A stretch of DNA of 64,000 nt from Laburnicola sp. R22_1 (Eukaryota; Ascomycota; Dothideomycetes; Pleosporales; Didymosphaeriaceae), in assembly GCA_014281115.1 (NCBI GenBank), contig JACONQ010000012.1, positions 2,232,001-2,296,000 of the forward strand, read 5' to 3'. Positions 46,073-57,400 of this stretch are shown piece by piece. The translations under genes were made by a program, and so were the position numbers. Each line of letters starts with the position of its first letter. The first letter of the stretch is position 1. The notes under the pieces were generated by a model, which searched no databases, was not told where the DNA came from, and saw only the letters and a program-made list of their open reading frames with translations.

Positions 46073-47866
46073 ATGGGTGCGCTGATGTGCGCAATCATGC
46101 TGGCATCCGGCAGCCGCACGCCGGACCCACCAGCACCAGCACCATCATTCCTGTGTCTGCAGGAGCTCCCCGTCGAGTTACTCTTCAGCATCGCTCGCAA
46201 GCTCGAAAAGAACACCGACCTGCGCCGACTTTCGCTCGTCAGCCAGAAGCTCCGGCATGTTGCACAAGAAGCACTTTTTAAAGAGGTGTTGATGCCGCAG
46301 CATGGCATACGAGACTTTGTTCGCACGCTGTCCGATCGGCCAATGCTTTGCGCCAAGATAACCAGCGTGAACCTGGGCAATTACCTCCTCACCGGCTGTC
46401 CCGGACCGTCCTTCAAACTGGAAAACTGGAGTCATTTGAGCAAATGTCGCGTCATGGTCGACGCTCTCTATGGCGATGGCCACTTTGACAGTATCACCAA
46501 GGCCGCAGGGAGCTCCACCCTTTGGCCTTACGCGCACCAGTTCTTCCTCGATATCTTGATAGCATTGGCTCCAAACCTTAGAGAGTTAGCGATGCAGCTG
46601 CCCGAGACCGAAACGGAGCAATTGTCAAATTTGCTAGGTATGTACGTTGAGGCGTATTTGGCTTGTCGTTACTGACCAGCGCTCTCTTTTATAGAAACCG
46701 GAACTACGAAGCAAATTGCGCCGTTTCAAGGATTGTCATCGGAGCTGCTCGGTAAGCGACTGCATGTACTCACCATACTCGAAACGGATACCTACAAGCT
46801 CTTCAGGACACCAAACGTGGCCCTTTCCTCTCTCTCTCGTCTGGTACGGCTGACAATTCCGTCGGATGCTTTGGCTTACATGGCTCGAGAGGCAAAATGC
46901 GTTCGTCAAGGGCTACCGTCAAGCCTCCAGCATCTGCAGCTACTGCCCTGCAACCGATATGTCCTCTTCTGGTTTCCAGATCTGGCTGCTGCTTACGTTG
47001 ACTGTGCATTTCCCAAGTTTCGCCGGATTGATCTACACTTCAAAGCATGTCTCCGGGACAGCCTGCTTCTGATCGACCAGGGCCGCGGTATTCTAGAGCC
47101 ACTCCGCGGTGTTGTTGCACTGTTGAGTAGGAAGTATGGAATGTCCATCAAAGCGTGGAACGGCTCTGGTGTTATCACTGGCGATCTACTGGAAGAGTTG
47201 GATGCATGGGCACTTCACTCCGATTTCGAGAGGTGGCACCTTTCCAAGCAAGATGAAGAATTCTCTTCCACCGTCGCAAGAACTATCGATGGCGTTCCTA
47301 GACGAAGGTCAAAAGAGGAGATCCGGGCTTTTGTTAGACGTGGTCAGCCATCGTCTGCCCCGCGTCGGAGATTCAAATTCAATCCGGACATTGACCTTGG
47401 AGGTGCACAGGTCTTGTCATTCGGCTCAAACGAACAGCCCAAATCTAAGAGGCCAGACTTCACCGAGGATTTCAAAGCATGGTTGAACAATGCATTGTTT
47501 CCTGCTCGAAAGCCAGGACGCAGCTCATCTCTGTCTACTGGATCACCGAACATGACCACCGATCTGCTAGCCCAGAAAGACCTCCTCCCATGCCTAAAAA
47601 CTGCCCCAGTCTTCGCACAGCCCTCCATCGCGCTGAACAGACCCTCCTCACCCTTGACGTTCGCTGCCAACGAGTGGCTCGGTGTCACCTTTTTCGAGAA
47701 CCGGGACGATATACGTGTCTTGGAGAAAAGGACACGTGCTGGTGCTTCAGAAAAGGATGGAAGCCTCAAAAGGAAACAGAAGGCTACATCTGCTGCGAGA
47801 GACAAACCTTCTCAACATCGAACGCGTCGCGTCAAAACTCGACTGTCGAACGGGAGTGGCGCGTAA
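46073..47866 (+). CDS. F-box domain protein (second)
   Basis: Two exons (46073-46637 and 46695-47866) with a 57-bp GTATGT...TATAG intron give about 578 aa. The F-box (LQELPVELLFSIARKLEKNT, then LRRLSLVSQKLRHVAQ and LFKEV) spans roughly residues 30-75. The middle has LRR-like spacing (LAPNLRELAMQL, LSSLSRLVRLTIP). The C-terminus is basic (RRSKEEIRAFVRR, KRKQKATSAARDK, RRVKTRL) and may be nuclear. Likely an SCF substrate adaptor; substrate unknown. Unrelated in sequence to the F-box protein at 31388-32800 outside the F-box. Confidence 0.8.
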
Positions 47867-48559
47867 GATGGAAGATTGGAAGCGATGGAAAAAGCTCGGG
47901 AAGGGAATCATATGGAGATACATGGCATTCAATAACCGGGTCGGATATGCCTTTATACTTCAGTTACAGAGGAGTATTAGCCAGAATTCTGTAAATGGAA
48001 ATCAGAACCAACAAGGCAGAACATGTTTTAGATACTCGTTGAACGCTCACGTTTGCCTGTGTGTCCTATATTAACGCGCTTTCTAACTTTCTAGTTGTAT
48101 TGAACCCGTTACATTAGCCCGTAATCTTATCGATCGCTTCAATGCGTGCATACTGCGATCTATAGCCAATTCTAGCTCGACTGGTTGGCGTTTTGACAGC
48201 AGGTTGATAGGTAGGCCGGGCGGCTTCGCCAACTTGAGATTTCCTCAAAGTGCAACAGCTCGGTTGGCTCGATAGTAGCAAGGCTCTCTTGAACGTGCGC
48301 TCTAAGGGCTGTTGCAGTGTGGACGTGAAAGGTGCGCGTGATAATGAACAGCTTTGTACGCGAAACTAGACATCCGAGGTCCTCGCTCCATGACGTCGGC
48401 GGATGGCACATAGTGACACAAAGCGCGGACCCGTCAAGCACCAAGCACTCCCCGCATTTGCTTTCTCCCAGTTTATACATCATGCTGCCCTCATCAAAGC
48501 TCAGCATATAGTAAGTATTTCTACCACCCGCTGCAATACAGAATAAGTCATCGAGAATC
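47867..48559. other. intergenic, promoter of the carrier gene
   Basis: About 690 bp. A 129-codon minus-strand frame (48561-48172) starts at an ATG overlapping the carrier's ATG. It is not convincing as a gene because it would occupy the whole carrier promoter and shows no known motif. Confidence 0.45.
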
Positions 48560-49946
48560 ATGACGTACGTCTATAACTCGCAGCTTGTAAGCTCTGTCGA
48601 ACTTGTACGCGCTCACAGAGCTCCGTTAACCGCGACAGGATGCCTTCACGCTGTACCACCTTTCTAACGAAGAGACGTCGCGTCAGAACACGATAGGACC
48701 TGCACTGCCTGCCCTCGGCCATGCGACATCGGGCGCAGCAGGAACCGCCATCTCAAAGATCCTCACCTATCCTCTCGATCTTGTCATCACACGACTACAA
48801 GTACAGAAGCAGTTTCAGACCGCCGACCGAAAAGCAGATTACGATGGAATTCTTGATGCGGCCAACAAGATTTACGAGAACGAAGGAGGCATTACCGCCT
48901 TCTACAGCGGCATTTGGCAAGAGACGCTAAAGGGGGTCGCGGACAGCTTCCTGTTCTTCCTAGCCTACACGTATGTGGGCCAGAAGAGGAGGACAGCATT
49001 GGATTCACGAAGCTTGTCGGCATTGGATGAGATTGGCGTGGGTGTGCTGGCTGGCGCATTTTCCAAGTTCTGGACGACCCCGATACAGAATGTCGTAACG
49101 CGTAAACAGACGGCGGCTATGATTGCTGCACGGAATCCAGCATCCTCTAAGTCGCCTTCTTTGAGCGCCAGGGACATTGCGTTGCAGATTCGAGACGAAA
49201 AGGGCCTGCAAGGGTTCTGGTCGGGTTATTCTGCGACTCTGGTGTTGACCCTCAATCCCTCCATCACATTCCTGCTACACAAGATGCTATTGCGGCTGCT
49301 TGTGTCGCGAGACAAGCGACCAGACCCAGGCGCCCGAACCACATTTCTCTTAGCGGCGGTGAGCAAAGCGCTGGCATCAACGATCACATATCCCTTTTCG
49401 CTCGCAAAAACGCGGGCTCAAGTTTCCTCGCAGAAGCCAAGTCAGTCTACCGGTCCCACATCCGAGACGGAGAAGCCAGGGGACTCCAACAGATCAAGCA
49501 TAGCACAAGCAAGGCAACGCACCGTATTCAGCACGATACTGCGCGTTGCGAAGACCGAAGGTCCATGGGCTTTATATCAGGGCTTGGGTGCGGAGGTGCT
49601 GAAGGGCTTCTTCTCGCACGGTATCACCATGCTCATGAAAGACCAAATTCACGCCGTTATCATCAACCTGTACTACATGATTCTAAAGTCACTCAAACAG
49701 TACCCTAGTCCCGAGGAACTAGCGAAAATGGCATCTGAACAGGCCAAAGACGCTTACGAGCAAGAGAAAGAGCAAGTTGGGGACGCGTATGCAAAGAGCG
49801 CAGAGTTGGCAGGTTCGGCTTCGACGATGGTCCAGGGTGCTGTTGCCAACGGTTCGCGGCAAGCGGATGAGCTCCTTGAGAAGGGTAAAGAGGCGGCCAA
49901 TGCTGCATCAAAGCAGGCGCAGGAGAAGCTCGGAAGTAAAGATTGA
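48560..49946 (+). CDS. peroxisomal-type adenine nucleotide carrier (mitochondrial carrier family, ANT1/PMP47-like)
   Basis: Two exons (48560-48586, 48639-49946) with a 52-bp intron give 444 aa; exon one encodes only MTYVYNSQL. Three carrier repeats are visible with signatures YPLDLVITRLQVQ, TPIQNVVTRKQT and YPFSLAKTRAQV, and YSGIWQE and FWSGYSATL at the matrix loops. The divergent second repeat (no Pro-x-Asp) is typical of this peroxisomal group. It would import ATP into peroxisomes for acyl-CoA activation. The last 100 residues form an unusual charged, Ala/Glu/Lys-rich helical tail (QAKDAYEQEKEQVGDAYAKS) beyond the usual length. Confidence 0.88.
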
Positions 49947-50692
49947 GTGTTTCGGCCGGCTTCTATGACGAGATATTCTGTATATGATGCTTTTTCGCGA
50001 TTGCTTTGTGTGTATATAGCGGCATGGTTTTTGTTCCTGGTAGGTTGGGCGAGGGCTCGTCTCATCTGACTACAAATTGAGAGGCTTCAGTTGTGTTTGT
50101 GTACTTTCATCGGGCGCTGTCTGCGATCAGAATGAATCCATTTAATGCATCTCCTGTTCACGAAATGCAAAGACTCGGCATACGACGCGCTGTCCTGTGT
50201 TGACGATGAATGACTACCTGACACATTGGGTTAGCGGCGTTGCCCAGGTGGACCCGCAACCACTAGCACCAGCCACACGCGGGAAGCAGTGGAAGGCTGG
50301 CAACACACGCGGGAATTCCGTCAACACTACACACGGCCGCCTTCACCACCCTCGGAGTACTAACTACTAACCAGTGCAGGGACAGGATTAGTATTGCTAC
50401 GGCGACTCCTCTACGACGCATAGTCATCCGGTTGAATCGGCGGATCGGTGCGTCGGCGCATGACTGTTGTCTTTACCGCAAGTGAAACACGCATCGACTG
50501 CGGCCGAAGGCAGGAACGACCGTAACGCGACTGCCCTCCACCGGCGCCTCCCCTTGTGTGCGCAGCGTCCTCGACAAGTTCACTCGACCAGCCGCCGCCG
50601 TTATTTCTACAACGCGCCCCGACGCACCCCCGCACTGCGACGCTCGCGCCTTCTCCTGAGCCAACTCTTGACGTCGCAGCCGCCCTGCCGAC
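49947..50692. other. intergenic
   Basis: About 750 bp between the carrier and the NudE homologue. The right half is C-rich leader sequence. No gene is supported. Confidence 0.5.
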
Positions 50693-52469
50693 ATGGCGGA
50701 TTCTTCGCCCACGCGGGGTGAGTGGGGCAGCATCGAGGAAGAGCTGACGTACTACAAGACCCAGTACGAGTCGCTGGAAGCCGAGCTGCAAGAGTTTCAG
50801 AACTCGAGCAAAGAACTAGAGGCGGAGCTCGAGAAAGACATCGAGGAGAGCGAGAAGCGCGAGCGCAAGCTCAAGGAGAAGGTAGAGGGGCTCGGTTTTG
50901 AAGTCGAGGAGTGGAAGGTATGCCATCACCCCTGGAAGTCAACCGTTAGCATACAGCGAATACTGATGCCCGGAGTAGACGAAATACAAGCAGAGTAAGA
51001 TCGAAGCCAACAATGCGCAAAACACGCTCCAAAAGGAGATTACCAGCATGCGCGAGTTGCAGCGATCGCTACAGATGCAGTTGCGGGACATCGAGGTGCA
51101 GAACGACGACCTGGAGCGTCAGGGCCGCAACCAGACATCATCGCTCGACGATCTGGAGTCCAAATACAACGTGGCCATAGAACGGACAGTCATGTTGGAT
51201 GAGGAAGTCAAGATTGGGGAACAGGAAAGAGAAAACCTGAGGGTGGAGACTCAGCGGCTGCGGGATGAGCTGTCCGATCTGCGTATCGAGACCGAAATCG
51301 TGCAAGAGAAGCTGCGCATCGCGGAGGAGACGATAGAAAGTCACCATCAACGCAAGACCTCAAACCTGCTTGCTGGCGATTCTTTGCGTCCCCGCTCACC
51401 TGTCTCAGAAACGTCGACGTGCGCCACCACGCTCTCGTCTCCCACAGCCGCTTCCACTCCACCTCATTCCAAAACAGATCCTTTGCATGCCGATGCTACA
51501 CCACCTTCTCCGCCACTCTCAGAAGCATCGATTGCTACGAAACCTGTGCCATCTACACCCATGCCTACGCGGAAGGGCTCGATTGCGCTAGACCCCTCCG
51601 CTACTCCTCGGCCTGGCTTGTATTCCTCACGCCCACCACGCCATTCGCGGGGTCCAAGCGTTGCACTCCCAACGAAGACGTCAGCCGTACCTAATGGTCG
51701 CGCTACGCCTTCTATCCGAACAACTGCTCCAGCACAAAAAGGTGCATCAAGACCAAGTGTGGGAGGGAAGCCGGCTGGTGGTCTGCCGAGGTCTGGTTCC
51801 TTGTATCAGATTCGAAATCTGATTGGCAATATGCAGAAGCTCGAAGAACGGGTCCACAACGCAAGATCGAGACTGCCGGCACCGACCCATACTCCTCCCC
51901 ATGCCAGTCCGCGAAATGGAAGCGCTCTTGGGCACCACATACCGAGTACGGTGACGGTAAGGAGAAGCAGCAAACGAACATCCCAAGCCTCCACGAGCTC
52001 AGCTATAAACGCCTCTGGCGACTCTGGTGTGAGTCGACTGTCTTTTGGAGTGTCGCGCGAGACCAGCAGCAGCCGACCGAGCAGTCGGGCCTCAGTGGCG
52101 TCCCAGAGACCGGGCAGCAGGAGCAGTACGCGGACCCCGTTGGGCCACTACGCAACTTCGTCCATCAGTGGAGCAGAGGGGCGGATCCCACGCCCACGGA
52201 GCTCCCTCAGTGGACAGTCCGGCGGACACGGCCACTCGGCGTCCTTGTCGAGTATCATGCGGGAGGACGCAGACGCCCATAGTGATGGCAGCAGTTCCGC
52301 TACGCCCATGGCCCGCCGCATGTCTATAGACAAAACGGGAATCCCTACCCCAAGCGGCCTTCCACGACGGCAGAGCGCAGGACGACGAACAAGCTCGGGG
52401 ATGGGTGAGCATGGCATGGGTCCCCCAGCACGGCCGCGCAAAATGAGCCAAGTAGAGGAGAGCTTCTAG
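50693..52469 (+). CDS. NudE/Ndel1-type dynein regulator
   Basis: Two exons (50693-50917 and 50979-52469) with a 61-bp intron give 571 aa. The first 190 residues are one long coiled coil ([40 protein letters not shown]), with the NudE signature in [20 protein letters not shown] and [14 protein letters not shown]. The rest is Ser/Pro/Arg-rich and disordered, with a short helix around [20 protein letters not shown]. NudE binds Lis1 (NudF) and dynein and supports nuclear migration in hyphae. The conserved N-terminal tyrosine region ELTYYK is present. Confidence 0.93.
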
Positions 52470-54440
52470 GAGCTGGCCGGAAGGTTGGGCGGGTTCCTGC
52501 AGATGTGCATTTCTTACGGAGACATGATTTGACGAGCAACATAGCTTGTGATCTTTGGCATTGCATCGGCTTGGAGTTGGGGGTCTCGCAGGAGTCATGA
52601 CATTAAAACACATGGGATAGGGGCGGCTAACTCTCACGTTGGCCATTCTTATTCCCTTCACATAGTTTACCATTTCATTTGTTCAGAAGGAGAGGATACC
52701 CTGGCAGTGACAGGCGGCTAGAACAGGTAGTCATTGCAGTCATTATAAAATGATTTAACCCACGTCTTTGCTTCCTTGGGTGCATGGTTGTTGAACAATT
52801 TCAGGGCCTGCAGGGTATATGATAATGCGGTGCATGTATTGCATATTAGGGATGGCTTTCCTATGTTCCTGATCCAATTGAGTCCACGTTCAGACTCAGT
52901 ATTGAAGACAGGCGATGTTATTGAATACAGAGCCCTTTGGTAGGGTTCCCGCATCGCATGCACTTTCTGACAGTATAGCATTGCCAAAGTGAGGTGCGGA
53001 TAGAGTAAGGGACGGGCGCGGTGGTGCTGAGGCAATAGTCGTACGACTTTTGCATAGATGGCACTAGGGTATGGCTCGGACCGTGGCCTGGGAATCGGAA
53101 TGGCGACTTGTCAATGGCATCATGGTCCACATCGGAGTCGGAGCTATGTCTGTGTCTGTGTCTATCGCCGCCTCGAACACCTGCCTATTACATGACATCT
53201 ACACCTTGGTAGATTGTTGAGATGAGCGATGTGCGATAGCTATGACCATCGAGGACAGGCGTCTTGGTGGGTCGGCGAAGCAAGCAACTACGGCAATACG
53301 CTGCACCAGCCGGGCACGCAGTTGCCGACATGGCACTGTGATTTTCTGACAGCGGGCGAGCGAGGGACGGTTAGTGGTTCGGCTGGATGACGGGCGGGCG
53401 TAAGCGTGTGCAACTAGATGGCTGTTGGGACGAGGGCGGGACGGACTCCGAAGGGTGTGAGCGGAGAGCCGGATGGAGATGGGGATGGAGGGCTGGTGTG
53501 GTGGTGGCTAGATCGGAGCGGTTGAGGGACGGACGTGTTGGTGGGTTTGTTGGGTGCTGGGCTTGCTTGGAGGTGGAATCTGCCAACGAAGAGAGAGAGA
53601 GCGCGCACGCGGCGGTGGAGGGGCGATAGGGAGACGACAGCTGCGTCGCATGCCAAACAGCGATGGTGGTTGGATGTTCCAGCGTTTGGGTGTTTGTTGC
53701 CCGAAGCATGCTCCGACGACGTCCGATGTGCGAATGCGGATGCCCGCAGCCCTCTCTGCATGTTTCCATCCTCAGCTACAAGACGCCCAAGGCTGCACCC
53801 CAGGAAATGGATCCCCCCTCATGGTTATGATGTCCAGGACATCTTACGTCCTGGAGAAGCAGCGAATGCCCAGTAAATACCTACATGGCAGACGCCGGTC
53901 TCGGGTTCCGGCGTCGTTCGCCCGGTAGTGCTATCTGCTGCACGGGCGTGGCCTCAGCGCAACAGCTCGGGACGAGCTGGGGTGCCCGTACATGTACCAT
54001 AGAATTTTAATAACTAGACGCTTCCACGCGCTCAACCGCCCTCCCTCTCTTCTGCTCCCGTTGCTGCCTTGATACCCCCTACCCCGGCGCCCACTTCCTC
54101 GTTCCTCGTTCCTCGTTCCTTCTTCCTGTGTCTGTGTTGCACAGCGGACTTGGATGCGCAGGCCCAGCGTTCACAGCTTTGCCCGCTGATTTCGCCGGCC
54201 CATTGCGCTGCTGCTCTACTAATACCACCATTCGCGGCTCCGGCGTCTCCCACCGGCAGTTGGTATAGGTGCGTCCGGGTCCAAGGCAGTTGATTTTCAC
54301 AGCGGCCAATTGCCAACTCGTCATCAACGCCCCGGGGAACCACACCAACATCGCCGAGCACATCCTTCTATAAATCTATCCGCCCCCCCTCCGACCTCCG
54401 CACTCTGCCCTCTACTGCACGGGCAAACTCCTCAGACACC
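52470..54440. other. long intergenic region, ACC1 promoter and leader
   Basis: Almost 2 kb. It includes a possible gene fragment on the minus strand (listed separately). The last 450 bp are pyrimidine-rich with (TTCCTCG)x3 at 54095-54115. An 11-codon upstream ORF (54154-54189) lies before the ACC1 ATG, if the transcript starts that far up. The long size may reflect complex control of ACC1. Confidence 0.5.
52718..53035 (-). CDS. possible gene or gene fragment, unknown
   Basis: The frame reads like folded protein: MLYCQKVHAMREPYQRALY, then ESERGLNWIRNIGKPSLI and ALKLFNNHAPKEAKTWVKSF, ending YNDCNDYLF. No ATG starts the long form; the first Met is MLYCQ. No upstream exon could be joined with confidence. 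It may be the 3' exon of an undetected gene or a remnant. I do not recognise it. Confidence 0.3.
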   Translation of the reverse strand: MPQHHRARPLLYPHLTLAMLYCQKVHAMREPYQRALYSITSPVFNTESERGLNWIRNIGKPSLICNTCTALSYTLQALKLFNNHAPKEAKTWVKSFYNDCNDYLF

Positions 54441-57400
54441 ATGGCCGAAGCTCAGCCCAATGGTGCCAACGGCACCCCGAGCTCGTCGGCCGCTCGATAC
54501 AACCTGGCACCGCACTTCATCGGCGGGAACCACGTCGGCGTAGCCTCGCCCGGCAAAGTGAAAGACTTTGTGGTTGCCCACGAAGGCCACACTGTCATTA
54601 CCAATGTAAGAGACCTGCTGGCGTCGGACGCCTGATTTGGGGCCAATTGAGCTGACACGGCGCTCCCACAGGTCCTCATTGCGAACAACGGTATCGCCGC
54701 AGTCAAGGAGATCCGCTCAGTGCGGAAATGGGCATACGAGACATTTGGCGATGAGCGGGCTATCCAGTTCACCGTCATGGCGACGCCCGAGGATCTCCAG
54801 GCAAATGCCGAGTACATCCGCATGGCGGACCAATACGTCGAGGTGCGTGGCCCGCAGAAAGTTTGGAGGGAAGGGTGGCTAAAAGACGCAGGTACCCGGA
54901 GGCACCAATAACAACAACTACGCCAATGTCGAGCTTATTGTCGATATTGCCGAGCGTATGAACGTCCACGCCGTGTGGGCAGGATGGTGTGTATTCGTCC
55001 CCAATTACCCTCTCGGGAATCTGCTGACATGGTGTCTAGGGGTCACGCCTCAGAGAACCCGAAACTCCCCGAATCGCTCGCCGCCTCACCAAAGAAGATC
55101 GTCTTCATCGGTCCTCCAGGATCCGCTATGCGGTCGCTCGGAGATAAAATTTCGTCCACGATTGTTGCACAGCATGCCAAAGTGCCGTGTATCCCGTGGT
55201 CGGGAGAGGGTGTGGACCAGGTCATTGTGGATGACAAGGGAATTGTCACTGTCGAGGACCACGTCTACAACAAGGGCTGCACCAAGACGCCTGAAGAGGG
55301 TCTTGAGGCAGCCAGGAAGATTGGCTTCCCCGTCATGGTGAAGGCTTCAGAAGGTGGTGGTGGTAAGGGCATCCGAAAGGTCGAGCGCGAGGAGGACTTC
55401 GTTGCCCTCTACAAGGCTGCGGCTTCGGAAATCCCTGGCTCCCCTATTTTCATCATGAAGCTTGCAGGCACGGCGCGGCACTTGGAAGTACAACTGCTTG
55501 CTGATCAGTATGGCAACAACATCTCTCTCTTCGGTCGCGACTGTTCCGTCCAGCGGCGGCATCAGAAGATCATCGAAGAGGCGCCTGTGACGATTGCTTC
55601 CAACAAGACCTTCCACGAGATGGAGAAGGCTGCCGTCTCTCTCGGCAAGCTCGTCGGCTACGTCTCTGCGGGTACTGTGGAGTACCTCTACTCGCACGCT
55701 GATGACAAGTTCTACTTCCTTGAGCTGAATCCTCGTCTTCAGGTCGAGCATCCTACCACCGAGATGGTCACTGGTGTTAACTTGCCGGCTGCTCAACTCC
55801 AGATTGCCATGGGTCTCCCTCTACACTGTGTTCGCGACATCCGACTGCTTTACGGAGCCGATCCCCACACTAGCACTCCGCTCGACTTCGACTTCGATAA
55901 GGAGGGCAGTGTGCAGAAGCAGCGAAGACCGACTCCCAAAGGTCACTGTACTGCGTGCCGTATCACCTCAGAAGATCCCGATGAGGGCTTCAAGCCGTCT
56001 GGTGGTACCATGCACGATCTCAACTTCAGGAGTAGCTCCAACGTCTGGGGTTATTTCTCCGTCAGTTCCGCAGGTGGTATCCACAGCTTCTCCGACTCCC
56101 AATTCGGTCACATATTTGCATATGGCGAGAATCGACAGGCGTCACGAAAACACATGGTTGTTGCGCTTAAGGAATTGAGCATTCGTGGTGACTTCAAGAC
56201 TACCGTCGAATATCTCATCAAGCTTCTCGAGACACCCGCTTTCGAGGACAACACCATGACGACTGGCTGGTTAGATGAGCTCATCTCGAAGAAGTTGACT
56301 GCTGAGCGACCTGACCCCATGATCGCCGTGATATGCGGCGCCGTCACCAAGGCCCACGTTGCGAGCGAAGCTTGCCTTAACGAATACAAGACCAGTTTGG
56401 AGAAGGGCCAGGTTCCGTCCAAAGATGTTCTCAAGACCGTCTTCCCTATAGATTTTATTTACGAGGGCTACCGATACAAATTTACCGCCACGCGTTCCAG
56501 CATCGACAGCTTCACATTGTTCATAAACGGTTCCAAATGCTCCATCGGCGTTAGGGCGCTCGCTGACGGTGGTCTCTTGGTCCTGCTCAGCGGAAAGTCG
56601 CACAGCGTCTACTGGAAGGAAGAAGTTGGCGCGACTCGCGTCTCCGTCGATGGCAAAACCGCGCTTTTGGAACAGGAGAACGACCCCACCCAGCTTCGCA
56701 CGCCATCTCCTGGTAAACTAGTCAAGTTTGCCGTGGAGAACGGCGACCATATCAAGAAAGGCCAGCCTTTCGCAGAAGTCGAAGTCATGAAAATGTACAT
56801 GCCACTCATTGCCCAGGAAGACGGTATCGTTAGTCTGATAAAGCAGCCCGGAGCGACCCTCGAAGCTGGCGACATTCTCGGCATACTCGCACTAGATGAC
56901 CCATCCAAGGTGAAGTCGGCTCAGCCATTCGTGGGCCTCCTTCCCGACCTTGGCCCGCCGCAAGTTATCGGTAACAAGCCGCCACAGAGGTTTGCTTACC
57001 TCTTCAATGTTCTTACCCACATTCTCCAGGGTTTCGACAACCAGGTCATCATGCAGAGCACGCTTAAGGAGCTCGTGGACGTTCTCCGCGACCCCGAGCT
57101 TCCATACGGCGAGTGGAATGCTCAGGCATCTGCTCTACACTCCCGTATGCCTCAAAAACTCGACACTATCTTGAATGAAGTTGTCGAGCGTGCCCACAAG
57201 CGGAGCCTGGAGTTCCCTGCCAAGCAACTCACCAAGGCCTTCCAACGCTTCCTGGACGACAATGTGCCCAAGAATGATGCAGATCTTCTAAAGGCAGGTC
57301 TTTCGCCACTGACCGAAATCATTGAACGTTACACAGACGGGCTTAAGGCGCACGAGTACCACGTCATGATCCGTCTTTTGGAGCAGTACTGGACTGTCGA

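Noticed and set aside
48172..48561. 129-codon minus-strand ORF starting with ATG
   Set aside because: It covers the promoter of the carrier gene, overlaps its start codon and shows no domain. Kept only as a finding about the overlap.
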